Counted from the first letter of the stretch, positions 9,744-20,167 are shown. The stretch is 64,000 nucleotides of DNA from Sipunculus nudus (GCA_026874595.1 CM049315.1:64601389-64665388), one strand, 5' to 3'. Numbers and translations are program-made. Notes: generated by a model not told the origin, from the letters alone.

Positions 9744-10364
9744 GTATTCTATATATTTTAATGTTATATTTTAGTGTAATATTTTGCATGTATTCTGTAT
9801 AGTTTAATGTTATATTTTAGTGTAGTATTTAGTTGTAATTCATAATGTCAGGACCAGTAGTTATTCAAACACATTGTATAAGGTATATTACATCATTCGG
9901 GCATACTTAAACGCTGACACTAATGCGACATTGAAACGTACATTGTATATAGACATAGACCCCATGCAGTTTACATAACAATACTTCTAGTTACGTGTCA
10001 TCCACAATCTGTTCCCTCAGCTTGAGGTGACACAACACTCTAATTAAGATTACTTCCTATACCCTACACAACACTCTAATTAAGATTACTTCCTATACCT
10101 TTAGTTACGTCCACGCCTCCTCTAATTATCAAGGTACTGATGCCTTCTCAGTTGCTAATTGCAATCAGGGTACCGGCCGGCTGGTAGAGAGCCGAGGCCG
10201 AGTCAGTTGAAGGTCAGACTGAGAGCCGTTCGGAAGTCCGGCTCATACTTGTCAACTTATTATTATCAAATACCATCGATGTTTATGCCTGTATCAAGTT
10301 ATATTCTACAAATAAACGTTTTATATTTATCGGCTGCATCCTGACTTATCGGGGGACCTCTACA
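9744..10364 (+). repeat. 3' LTR of the gypsy element
   Basis: Matches the 5' LTR from 2,260 to 2,844 with three substitutions. It has a 36-bp tandem duplication (unit beginning CTACACAACACTC) absent from the 5' LTR. It lacks the first 22 bases; the gap is bounded by a 2-bp AG microhomology, which suggests a small deletion next to the polypurine tract. Confidence 0.9.
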
Positions 10365-12142
10365 AGATGGAGACACAGATTTTGGAAGTGTATCCACCCA
10401 AGCTATGTCTTACCCGCTAACTTCGGCAATGCAGTCTAGGTTTAATGATACAGAAGAAACTGGTCTTCCCAATATTCTAATTCCAAAGGTAACAGGAAAA
10501 AGATGCCAACACGGCAATCTTTTTTCTTACCTCGACCCTGTGGAGAATGCATGGATAATTTCTCGCTAGGCGAAAATCCACAAGAAGCACGTACCATATC
10601 ATAAAGAATGTCGTTGGCCACTTCAGGCCCACAAACGGCAATTGCACATGTCGGCAGATGTATGACGGACAAGAGGATTTGCTCTACAACTTAGATAACA
10701 ACAACCTGTTTTATTATGGATGGCTCTTCGACATCCTGCATGACACCCAGGAGACCAGGTATCCCCTTGCAGCAGGACACATGCAGGTCATCCCGACGTT
10801 CGCGAGTTGTCTGCGGTGGCGAGAAAGCTACGGATTATAAAACACTTAGATTGGCCTATAATGGGTTTGTGCGCCTCTTAGATTTAGATTTCACTGCTTT
10901 ATATACATGTGACGTGTGCGGAACGTACCCAGACACGGTGATAATGGATGGTACCATGATGGGGTGCAGGCAGGATTGGATGCCAAAATTACAACGAAAG
11001 GAAGCCGCTTCATTAAACGTGGTTAAAGGAAGCACTTTTGAGGAAAGAGTGCTCGTCACTTCCGTTTCAGCGCGACGGCGTCTGGCATCATATGTTGGCC
11101 TTCAAAAGGGCAGGTATGCGAAGGAATCAGGTTCACTCCCACAAAAAGAATATACAGAGATGCTCTCTGAATTAAAGTCATGTAGACAGGTGCATGATGT
11201 TGTGGAAGGTTTAGGACGAAAGTGTCCATCGCCGTACAGAAAGCTGTTGGGTGAGCTTTCGAGAGGTAGCCCTACTTGTGGCATTTTGCAGATCGCTGGT
11301 GATAGAGAGGTCCAATCTATCTTGCGCAAAGTGGCCAATAATCAACTGTCCCTGTGTGAAAGCGCCAACCAAAAGGAGGCTGACCTTGTACTGAGGTCAG
11401 TTCCGATTATGGCAGAAGTACTTATGCAGATGCCTGACATAAATCAAAACCTTGGAGCTTTGATAACTGCGATGCTGGAGTCGGTAGAACGCCCCTTCAA
11501 GCATGAAGCTCCTCGTGAATTTGATTATCCGACTCTTGCTCCAGTCCACGAGCTCCTGGAATTTTTTCCAAGTTTACCATGCCACTATGGTAAAGCATCC
11601 TATATGCGGCTGACAAGGACAAGGGTGGTTGCCGAAAAGTCAGCATGAGACATCCAAAGCTTACACCCGGCTTATTCACCATTTTCTGTCACAATGGAGT
11701 TTGCCTTGGGTTCCAGGTTAAATCGTCTGCGGAGTCTCCACGGACAGTGTTCGACATCTTTGTTCGCCGGTTTCCAAAAATGCCCACGACTGTAATTTAT
11801 GACAATGCATGTAAACTGCATGTGTTTGCACTTAACCGTAAACCGCGCCGCTTTAAGAATACAAGGTTTTTGGTTGATAGGCTTCCTTACCGTGTAGGAC
11901 ATACCAGCTGTACTCAAGGATATAATATGGACACATACGAAGCGGATGAATCTGTTGTGAAAATTAACTCCCAGATAAATGAACAAGCAAACGCAGCTTC
12001 GGTTGCAAACTCAGGTTACATACATGCCGCCATCCAATGTAATACGTCACACTGCTGTATTTTTGGCAATTCGAAATATGGAAATAAAATTGGGTACAAG
12101 TTCGTCCAAATAATGAATAAAGCCATTCAGTGCAATGGATAA
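10365..12142 (+). pseudogene. HMGXB3/KDZ-like transposase-related gene, C-terminal part
   Basis: Begins with the right AGAT duplication. Recognisable blocks occur in successive frames: YDGQEDLLYNLDN (10,658 frame); CDVCGTYPDTVIMDGTMMG (10,716 frame); then LTPGLFTIFCHNGVCLGF, VIYDNACKLH and INSQINEQANA (11,645 frame). These are the conserved blocks of invertebrate HMGXB3-like proteins. Asp in MDGT, Asp in YDNA and Glu in NEQA would be the RNase H-fold catalytic triad (inference). Frame changes near 10,620, 10,800 and 11,600 and a stop at 10,568 break it. The gene ends 80 bases before the second DIRS copy. It could be a DNA-transposon remnant or a dying domesticated gene; no terminal repeats or duplication were identified. 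Confidence 0.6.
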
Positions 12143-12221
12143 ATTTCAAAACGAGGTCTACAGGGATCACCTCTAAATTAGAGTGGAACTGGATTGAAAT
12201 ATTAGTATATAAAGCTAAAAT
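12143..12221. other. Spacer between transposase-like gene and DIRS copy 2
   Basis: About 80 bases, no ORF. Because the window starts at the base equivalent to 12,222, I cannot tell whether this spacer also precedes copy 1 and so belongs to the DIRS element. Confidence 0.5.
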
Positions 12222-12306
12222 GTGTTGAAACTTAATTTGAATTAAAGTTAACAGACTAAGTGGGATTGATCTGAATTGATGAACGGCTACAGCCCTCGCA
12301 TCTCGC

Positions 12307-12377
<71 letters not shown>

Positions 12378-12720
12378 GCGTCTCATATTGAAGGCTGCTC
12401 AAGACGGAGTGGTCATTTCAATTTGCAAAGCTATTATGTATGTACATTGTTTGCTTAAATATAAAACTAAATGGTCTCTCATGATTGACAACATAATCAT
12501 TGTGATAAGTATTATATCTCCAAACAATAACAGAAAGGTCAACAAATTAGCATTTGAATAAACACTTTCATGTGCCTTAAACAAGCATGTTTACAGTGTT
12601 ACGTCTTCAAAAACCAGGAGAGTCTATTTGAAATAGTTTGCTTCCTCATGGTTATTACGTGTTCTGTCCTGTTCCTTGAGTAATATAAGGACCACTGATA
12701 TATAACTTTGACGGGTTGTC

Positions 12721-13262
12721 ATGACGTTTCATGAGTGGACTTCATCTTTCCACTCCTATATGGCGGTGTACACTTCCAAACCGGAGTTAGCTGTGGAAGC
12801 TCCGCAGCTCTGTACATACTTGGAGGCCATTCGATACCTTTTCGACAAAGGTTATCAGTGGAGACAGTACGATGTCGCATTCCGTAAGCTGCGTGCGCGG
12901 ACTGGTCGCCGCTGGGATAAGAGGCACACAGATCTCTGGATGGATGCAATTTCATCCAGAGATCGTCTCTTCATTAAGACCCCTACCTCCCAGCCCTATC
13001 GGAGCAATGCCTCCTGCTGGGCCTTCAATAGGGAGAGGGTGTGTCTTTAAACCCATGCCCCTTCCGTCATGTATGCTTTTATTGCGGATTCAAGCATCCC
13101 GCAACAAGGTGCAGGGTCAAGTCAAATCCCACATCTCAACCAGAAAGACATTTACCCCTGCGCAAAGACTCTGCCTCAGCAAACCAGCACGTGCAGCAGC
13201 AAACCAGATCCGCAGGGCCACAGCAATCTTCCAACCCCAGTGGACGTGTCCTGCCTAAATAG
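12721..13262 (+). pseudogene. DIRS gag-like ORF1, copy 2 (frameshifted)
   Basis: Same sequence as 507-1,048: a 109-codon frame (12,721-13,050) with W-R-Q-Y-D-V-A-F-R, then the zinc knuckle in a second frame (13,041-13,262). The break is shared by both copies. A TTTAAAC heptamer overlaps the stop (13,046-13,052) but is out of phase with ORF1, so it cannot serve as the frameshift signal. Confidence 0.65.
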
Positions 13263-14604
13263 TGTACTGTTGAAACATGGTTACCCCTTCCAGTTACGAT
13301 CAAAATTAGTAGCAGGCTTCTCATCTGGATTCTCAATTGGCAGCTGTGTCACACCGCAGTTTAGCAGTCACAAAAATCACAAGTCGGCTATGTCCAATCC
13401 CAGCATTGTAGAAAAAAAATTAAAAAAGGAATTATCAGCAGGTCGTATAGCTGGCCCTTTCAGCAAACCCCCTTTTTCCAAATTTGTCTCTTCTCCCCTT
13501 GGGGTAGTTCCAAAAAAGCAGGAAGGTCAATTTAGGCTTATTCATGACCTGTCCTTCCCTGAAGATAATTCAGTCAATGCCAGTATACCACGTGACTGTG
13601 CAGTTGTGTCGTATGCTCAGGTTGAAGATGCAATTCGGTTGATAAAACCTTTAGGTCCATCCGCATTCCTGGCTAAAACTGATGTAGAGGCTGCTTTTCG
13701 GCTTCTTCCTGTTGCTCCTTCGGATTATCACTTGCTGGGTTTCACATGGCGTGATAAATTTTTCTATAATAATTGTTTGCCTATGGGGTGTGCTTCTTCC
13801 TGCCAACTTTTTGAACAATTCAGTACAGCTTTGGAGATTGCCGCTCGCAAGCTATCAAATTCATACCGCATTATTCATGTTTTGGATGATTTTTTGTTCG
13901 TTAGGCAGTCTCTTTCAAAATGTAAACATATGTTGGACTCCTTTATATCAATGTGCGCCAGCGTCAAGGTTCCGATTGCGCAAGCTAAAACAGAGGGCCC
14001 AGTCCAAGTTTTAACCTTTCTTGTCATTGAATTTGACGTGTTGGGGCAATGTACAAAACTACCCCAGGACAAATTAGCAAAAGCCAAAACTCAAATTCAT
14101 TCACTGTTGGGAAGAGACAAAGTAACTTTAAAAGAACTTCAAGCAATTGTTGGTTTCCTGAATTTTGCCTGCTCTGTCATTGTTCCTGGTAGGGCCTTTC
14201 TTAGGCGTCTCATTGATCGGACCTGTGGTATCACAAAACCTCATCACCGTGTCAGGCTCACTCAGGAGAATAAGTTAGATCTTGTGATGTGGCTGAAATT
14301 TTTAGAAAGTTTTAATGGTAAGCAATTTTTCTTAGAGGATGACTGGGTAACCAACATTACTGTCCAATTGTTCACTGATGCTTCAAAATCCATTGGCTAT
14401 GGTGCCATCTTGAATAGCGATTGGTTCTGTGGCGCTTGGCCGGAGTCCTGGCTGCATATCAACATTGTCACTCTAGAGCTGTATCCAATAGTCATTGCAT
14501 TAGAGGTGTGGGGGTCTAAATTATCTAACAAGCGCCTTCTTTTAAGATGTGACAACTTGGCCCTGGTCCACAGTCTACATCTGACAAACCCACTATGGTG
14601 CTAA
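13069..14604 (+). CDS. DIRS reverse transcriptase-RNase H
   Basis: 511-codon open frame. RT runs from about residue 80 to 320, with FRLIHDLSF, TDVEAAFRL, LPMGCASSC and catalytic LDDF. The connection domain follows, then RNase H with Asp in LFTDAS, Glu in VTLELYP and Asp in LRCDN. The true start is unclear because the first 60 codons overlap the gag zinc knuckle in another frame; the domain may be expressed by frameshifting from gag. The frame ends at 14,604, before the last RNase H block, which lies in another frame (14,595-14,792). Confidence 0.88.
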   Translation: MYAFIADSSIPQQGAGSSQIPHLNQKDIYPCAKTLPQQTSTCSSKPDPQGHSNLPTPVDVSCLNSVLLKHGYPFQLRSKLVAGFSSGFSIGSCVTPQFSSHKNHKSAMSNPSIVEKKLKKELSAGRIAGPFSKPPFSKFVSSPLGVVPKKQEGQFRLIHDLSFPEDNSVNASIPRDCAVVSYAQVEDAIRLIKPLGPSAFLAKTDVEAAFRLLPVAPSDYHLLGFTWRDKFFYNNCLPMGCASSCQLFEQFSTALEIAARKLSNSYRIIHVLDDFLFVRQSLSKCKHMLDSFISMCASVKVPIAQAKTEGPVQVLTFLVIEFDVLGQCTKLPQDKLAKAKTQIHSLLGRDKVTLKELQAIVGFLNFACSVIVPGRAFLRRLIDRTCGITKPHHRVRLTQENKLDLVMWLKFLESFNGKQFFLEDDWVTNITVQLFTDASKSIGYGAILNSDWFCGAWPESWLHINIVTLELYPIVIALEVWGSKLSNKRLLLRCDNLALVHSLHLTNPLWC

Positions 14605-14792
14605 TAAGGCGTCTTGTCCTGGCTGCTATTCGTTTTAATATTCATTTTAAAGCTGAACACATAGCGGGTGCTGTAAATAACATTGCTGATTGTCTCTCTC
14701 GTTTGCAGATGGCTCGATTCCGTCAGCTGGCTCCTTGGGCGCATCCGCAAGCCACTCAGATCCCAGCAGTCCCAGTCAATCTGCTCTGTTAG
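14595..14792 (+). pseudogene. DIRS RNase H C-terminal block, out of frame
   Basis: Contains F-K-A-E-H-I-A-G-A-V-N-N-I-A-D-x-L-S-R, the usual last block of RNase H in DIRS/Ngaro polyproteins, followed by FRQLAPWAHP and a Pro-rich tail. It lies one frame off the main RT-RNase H ORF, so a small indel near 14,590 has broken the gene. Confidence 0.75.
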
Positions 14793-14842
14793 TAACTGGT
14801 CAGCGGCTTATATTATCCAGTGTTTCTCCACATACTAGATGA

Positions 14843-15700
14843 AATTACCAGTCAGTTTGGGATAAACTGCATAGTTTTTGTATCCGCCAGGGACACCCAA
14901 AGTGGGCCTCACCCCCTGTCTCTGCCTACGTTATATTTCTGTTCTTTACAGATCTATTTCTTGCAGGTATTTCAGGTAGTTCCCTTGCTTCTATGGCCTC
15001 AGCAATAGCCTTGCACCATAAGATAGCAAGCCAGCCTGATCCTACTAACACAGAGGCTATCAGATGCCTAATATTAGGCGCTAAGAAATTAACCGGCCGA
15101 ACCGACCTACGTCTCCCTTTATCCAAGCATATCCTCCATAGACTAGTGTGTGCTCTCAGTAGCACAGTACTATCAGCATATCAAAGATCTCTGTTTAAGG
15201 CGGTCTATCTCATTTGTTTCCATGGTTTCTTTCGAACAGGTGAATTAATCCCAAGGACTAAATTTGATAATATTAATGTGGTGCAACTTTCTGATGTTTT
15301 TGTCTCCGAGCAAAATCCAGAGTCTCTCCGAATTATCTTAAGACACTCAAAAAACAACTATTCTGGCCAAAATCAACAAATTGTATTGCATGCTCAAAAC
15401 CCACCTTTCTGCCCTGTGCTGTCCCTACGTGAATTCTTAGATGTGCGTGGCCATGTACATGGACCCCTGTTCAATGGTCCGGCAGGAATCCCCATTTCCA
15501 GGGCAGTTTTTAATAAGCAGCTTGCATGTGACCTCAGATATTGTAATTTAGATGCCAGAAAATTTAAGGGTCATAGCTTCCGTATTGAGGCTGCAACAGA
15601 CGCAGCAGCAGCCGGAAAGTCTGATGCCCAAATACGCCACCTTGGCAGATGGAATTCCAATGCATTTCACAAGTACATCAGACTCCATCTCTCACAGTAA
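14843..15700 (+). CDS. Tyrosine recombinase of the DIRS-class element
   Basis: Open from 14,843 after a TGA at 14,840; 285 codons, with the first ATG at 14,993. The N-terminal part (WASPPVSAYV... to HHKIASQPDP) fits the helical core-binding domain. The C-terminal catalytic domain carries Arg in GFFRTGEL, Lys in LRHSKNN, H-x-x-R in GHSFRIEA, His in IRHLGRW and the nucleophile Tyr in FHKYIR. All catalytic positions are present. It would integrate a circular cDNA by site-specific recombination, without target duplication. The stop at 14,840 may truncate the N-terminus. It is the best preserved enzyme of the element. Confidence 0.9.
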   Translation, partial: NYQSVWDKLHSFCIRQGHPKWASPPVSAYVIFLFFTDLFLAGISGSSLASMASAIALHHKIASQPDPTNTEAIRCLILGAKKLTGRTDLRLPLSKHILHRLVCALSSTVLSAYQRSLFKAVYLICFHGFFRTGELIPRTKFDNINVVQLSDVFVSEQNPESLRIILRHSKNNYSGQNQQIVLHAQNPPFCPVLSLREFLDVRGHVHGPLFNGPAGIPISRAVFNKQLACDLRYCNLDARKFKGHSFRIEAATDAAAAGKSDAQIRHLGRWNSNAFHKYIRLHLSQ

Positions 15701-15765
15701 TCTATTCATGTTCTTTCCAATTCCTTAGGTTTTATCAATACCCCCGTGCTAGCCAAGTATTTTTG

Positions 15766-16402
15766 CAATATCCCAAGTGGGCATTTGCAATATCCTCGTT
15801 ATGTGTAATTAAAGTTGTCTAATTGTTGGTCAAGACTCAGTATCCCAAGTGGGCGTCTGAGGCCTTGTTCCACTTTATTTAGAACTCATGCACGTGCTAG
15901 AATATACGTAATGTTTTTATGGTTGGGCAAGCCTCAGTATTTCAAGTGATACTCTGCTGACTTGTCCTGCTTCATTGGTGGTTCAGGCACTTACTATACA
16001 ATATTCATTGTTACAATTGCATGCATGTTGCACAGTATCCCAAGTGGGCATCTGTTGCTTTTGCCATATATTTTAGATTTTGCATTTGCACAGTATCCCA
16101 AGTGGGCATCAGATGCTTTTGCCATATATTTTTAGATTTTAGCCTACAGCTACAGTGGCATTACCTCTTAAGTTCATTCTTGGTTTAAGTCTAGTCAGCC
16201 TGTCAGTTACTGCAATTTTAAAGTAATTTTAGTCTCTATGGAGATCTCAAGTGAGTAACCCAGCTTGTGTTAGAGTGCATAAATTTTGCGTATCCTAGTC
16301 TTATGTATAGCATTACAGTCATTATTTGTTTACTGCAAGCTTTGTTTGTACTAAATATTATAATATTATCTATCTGAGTGGGTGATCCCAAGTGGGTAGC
16401 CT
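15766..16402 (+). repeat. Array of seven imperfect 22-bp palindromes in the DIRS 3' region
   Basis: Core CCCA-AG-TGGG with outer arms CAG/CTG three bases away. Sites: 15,766-15,787, 15,838-15,859, 15,945-15,966, 16,033-16,054, 16,091-16,112, 16,240-16,261, 16,381-16,402. Several changes are compensatory: outer arms CAA/TTG in the first, core CTCA/TGAG in the sixth. A related half-site (AAGTGGG flanked by CAG and CTG) lies in the leader at 30-51 and 12,251-12,272. Confidence 0.85.
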
Positions 16403-17089
16403 CCTCGGTGATAGTTCAACATAGTTTAGTTAACTTCTGCATACTTTTAAGCAGTTATCTGCTGCTTTGAACTTTAGACTCTCTGACCACTGAATTGTTA
16501 CTATGTCTTCTCTCACCATTTGTAAACGGATTTGATGGTGTTAATCTCGAACTTTTTGTAGATTGCTGTTGGCACCCACAAGTCCATCACAACAATCCAG
16601 GGGGGGGGGGGGGGGGCTGCATGGTGGGGGGGCTTCCTGCTGCACTCAGCATCCAGCCTGTGGCGTTCAGCCCCACCATGCACTCATATTTATTGTTATT
16701 TGTCTTAAATGTTTCACAGAGGGCTGTTTATCATTAATTAACCCTCTGGTCATTTTAATTAATAAAAATTTCTATTTTGGCCCAATGGGCCCTTTTCACC
16801 TATTTGTTTTTTTGTTATCATAAGTGTGTACAGGTGTGGTGTGTGAGCATAAATCTACTGGTGTACATGTTTATTTTCCAAAGTAAACAATCACGTAAAC
16901 AACATAATATGGTAATAGTAATAGCTAGCGTATATGATTTTAAGTTAATATAACAGTTATCACCTGTAAGTATACACATCCCTGCAACATATTGACAGAA
17001 TTGTGAGCTGAATTCGAACTGAATAAATTGTTTTAATTGAATTGACCAGTATTGATCTTTTTCTCCATTTTGCTTTGTATCTTAGTAAC
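16403..17089. other. No gene; G-rich tracts
   Basis: Contains G runs at 16,602-16,617 and 16,624-16,631. The short frames overlapping these are low-complexity. The DIRS 3' terminus may lie here but no boundary was identified. Confidence 0.6.
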
Positions 17090-17650
17090 TCTCAAATAAT
17101 AAATAACGACTTGCTGTTGATCACAATACAATCTACAATTACATTTTTCTTGTTAAAAATCATGCACGGATTCTATTCTGTATACTGACCTACTTACTCT
17201 TTTAGCAAGTCCCTAGTTTACTCTTTTAGCAAGTCGCTATTATAACCACTTCACGAGAATATTTTTTTACTCGTTTATAGACGTTCGGGACTCGTAAAAA
17301 AGAAATTACGAGTCGTTATTGACCACTCGACGAGCAGTACTTGTAATATGGTAACTCGTATTTGCATCTTGACGACTAGTTCCAACTCGTTTTTACACGT
17401 TCGTGACTCGTTAAATAAAAAATGACGAGTCGTTATTGACCACTCGACGAGCAGTACTTGTAATATGGTAACTCGTATTTGCATCTTGACGACTGGTTCC
17501 GACTCGTTTATACACGTTAGCGGCTCGTAATTGACCACTAAACGAGTCGCAAATCACTCGTCAAGTGATAACTTGGCAGCTCGTATTTGCATCTTGACGA
17601 CTGATAACAACTCGTTTTTGCACGTTCGCGACTCGTAGATCCATAAATTT
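17090..17650 (+). repeat. Long inverted repeat, left arm (ACTCGT/CGAGT-rich)
   Basis: About 560 bp that is the reverse complement of 35,890-36,489, roughly 80-90% by eye. It contains about three tandem subunits of 108-117 bp, with GCATCTTGACGACT at 17,364, 17,481 and 17,589. It is rich in the complementary words ACTCGT and ACGAGT, so each arm is itself hairpin-rich. Confidence 0.85.
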
Positions 17651-18640
17651 ACTGGACGTTTAGTGGTTCTGTAAAAATTTCTGTTGATGTCTCTGTGATA
17701 TTTTCAGGGTATATTCTATTGGAACACACTTGTAAGGTGAATAAAATATTATAAAAACTTTAATATTCTTCATGTTTCCAACATCTTAAAATATATTAAC
17801 GGCAGCGTAAAAGATTGATGAGTTAGTTAACTTCCAACTTTGTTTTACATTATGAAATAAAATATTAATACAATATATTATAAAAAAAACAGCATAATTA
17901 ATGTCACAAAAGAGACTGATTTATGAAGAATAATTATGTCATTGTTAAGAAATTTAAAATGCTTGACACGTTTGCTGACGATTTGATTACCAATGCATTA
18001 TAGCCATTACTGTACACGTGCATGGCTTCCGAGCTTTACACATTTGCACAAAATAACCAATAACTTTCGGATGGATAACTTTGATTTTCATAGTATGATA
18101 GAACAGACCTCACCCTATTAATTACATAAACTAAAATGGTACTTTCTAATGATGTAGTAGCATTTTGATTATGCTTCATGGTTTTAAAAATCCTTGCATC
18201 TGACTTTAGACTTCCGAGTTTTACACACATCCGTTTGGAAATCCCCTATATGACGGACGAAGAGACAAGTTTTTCGAGTAAAACCAGCCCCAGTATTAAT
18301 AACTGCTGCACGAATAAACGTAAGTGAACCCTAAATAAAATAATTATTATTTTCCCAAAGAGAATACCATCACCCAGGCCCGTCGGCTTGGGGGGGGGGG
18401 GGGGGGGGGGGGGGTTCGGTGGGTTCGCTGGTTCGGACGAACCCCCCCGCTGATCATCCGAGTTCCACCTTGCGAACAATGATCTGCTATAATCTGGGGA
18501 AATTACACAGAACCATTTTTGCCCGGTTCCTTGCATATCCTCGCAGGGAGAGACCATATTTTAGTATAAATATTGTTTATAGCGGCCTTTTTATTTAGCT
18601 CGGTCAGGGATGTAGGCCTAGATTGCAAATACAGTTCAAA
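17651..18640. other. No gene; AT-rich with a G tract
   Basis: Nothing coding seen. A G run of about 23 bases (18,391-18,413) is followed by GGTTCGGACGAACC, a short perfect hairpin. Confidence 0.6.
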
Positions 18641-18644
18641 ATGT

Positions 18645-18870
18645 TTAATTTCACCTCTGAAACAAGCTTTAAATGGTATAGGGACATATGGGCCGCCGAT
18701 GACATCGGCCGCCGGCCTCAAATGGACCATGTTGGCCGCCTGCGCCCAGCAGGAGGCAATATCGGCCACCAGCTGCAATGGCCCACAAGCCCGTTTATAT
18801 TCTATCAAGTCAACCATATCGGCCGCGGAAAGAACTAGGCCACCATATCGGCCGCCGCCTCTTCATTAGG
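18645..18870 (-). repeat. CGGCCGATAT box array (inverted copy)
   Basis: Reverse complement of the arrays at 20,190-20,370 and 20,570-20,760. It has about six GGCCGCC/GGCCGAT boxes spaced 25-45 bp, in the same order and with the same intervening sequence. Confidence 0.85.
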
Positions 18871-18879
18871 CTGCTAAGT

Positions 18880-19965
18880 GCACAAACCTGTAGGAATTTG
18901 AGGGCTTTACGTTGCATAATTTATAGTCTCCCTCTCTCTCTCTCTCCCCCCCCCCCCCCCTCCCTCTCTCTCTGTACATATCAATTTTCATTCAATATTT
19001 TACATGAATTGAAAGCTTTTTTTATTCAGTGTGACTAGGAGCATTTTGCAAACGCACTTTAAAGAAAATCCCCAATAGTGCTCTGGGAGCCATATTGGAA
19101 TTCTGACATGTCTGTTATTGGAAAGAGACTGAGTCCGCATAGGCACCAATGATCCCTGAGAGATGATTAAGATCAAGCTTAGCATGTTCTTGATGAGATT
19201 TCCGATGCGAAAGCAAATCACCCATTATGATCTGGTGGCCGTATTGGAAATCCGACAAGTCTGTAATTCAATAGGTCTGAAGCCCCCGTATATACCAATC
19301 ATCCCTGTGAATTTAGGAAAGCTCAAGTAAGTTGTTTTTGTTGAGTTATCACGTGTGAAAGAAAATCAGCGATTGGGCTGTGGTGGCCATATTGGAATTC
19401 TGACATGAAACAAGATTGCGATATGTATATGTTAACAAAATTAAAAAGGCATGCTAAATCACGTTAGTTCTGCACAATACTTGATAAATAAATACATCCT
19501 GCTCCATTAATCTAGTCGCTTGTTAAACTGAATTAACTTCACTTGAATGTAAAGTTTAAGCATCAGCAGACTTCTGTATTCCATGTGCTGCAAAATAAAG
19601 GCCTTGATCGAACAGTTTTAGATTAGACATTATTTATCAATTATTTAATTATTCATCGGTACCCTAAAAGTAATTGCAGGATCCACCCCTGAAATACCAT
19701 GAATATTTCATGGAACTATTTCTTAAATGAAAGCCAGTGTACAATGCTACAACTGTACCAAATTTGGTACTTTTATCACAATTTGAACAATTTTTCCATT
19801 AGTCGCCTCAATAGAGAGAGAGAATGTTGCAAATATCTGAAATCCCTGTGAAATATTGAAACAAATATTTCAAAATAACTTATTTGGAAGATGAATCAGT
19901 GATTTGGTTTATTAATTTATTTACATTTTTATTAGTTTGCTTTAGTATTTATGTAGGTATCTGTA
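18880..19965. other. No gene; CT/C tract and diverged repeats
   Basis: (CT)n-C15-(CT)n at 18,926-18,973. At 19,060-19,420 three diverged copies of a unit of about 175 bp contain G-C-C-A/G-T-A-T-T-G-G-A-A-T/A-T-C-T/C-G-A-C-A. Confidence 0.55.
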
Positions 19966-20167
19966 TATATATATATATATATATAAATATATATATATAT
20001 AGGCCTATATATATATATATTACAATATAAGAGAGAGAGAAAGAAGGAGAGAAAGACTATAGATTAGGCCTATCCAATGAAACATATGATAAAGAGGCGG
20101 CCTATATAGGCCTATATATATATATTACAATATAAGAGAGAGAGAAAGAAGGAGAGAAAGACTATAG
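19966..20167. repeat. TA microsatellite and AGGCCTAT duplication
   Basis: TA runs broken by TAGGCCTATA palindromes, with a block of about 105 bp (starting ATTACAATATAAGAGAG) present twice, ending at 20,100 and 20,205. Confidence 0.75.

Larger units (their letters stand above)
2238..10364 (+). mobile_element. Ty3/gypsy LTR retrotransposon with env (errantivirus-like)
   Basis: Complete 8.1-kb element: 5' LTR, primer-binding site, gag, -1 frameshift site, protease, RT, RNase H, integrase, env, polypurine tract, 3' LTR. The LTR ends are inverted (TGTAGAG...CTCTACA), and a 4-bp AGAT duplication flanks the element. It sits inside the HMGXB3/KDZ-like gene. The LTRs differ by three substitutions over about 585 aligned bases, which indicates a young insertion. 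Against that, pol and env carry about seven frame breaks, several in homopolymer runs. Gene order and the F-type env match errantivirus-like Ty3/gypsy elements. Confidence 0.92.
12222..16402 (+). mobile_element. DIRS/Ngaro-class retroelement, long copy 2
   Basis: Leader with TA microsatellite, gag-like ORF, RT-RNase H ORF, tyrosine recombinase, then a 3' palindrome array. Having RT and RNase H followed by a tyrosine recombinase instead of a DDE integrase defines the DIRS order. I see no methyltransferase domain between RNase H and recombinase, so it is closer to Ngaro/PAT in layout than to DIRS1. Outer ends are not determined; the right edge given is the last palindrome. Confidence 0.85.

Noticed and set aside
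12276-12458. Ile-Tyr repeat frame over the TA microsatellite (and its minus-strand partner)
   Set aside because: Product of the TA dinucleotide run.
16563-16823. 86-codon Gly-rich frame
   Set aside because: Spans poly-G tracts; low complexity.
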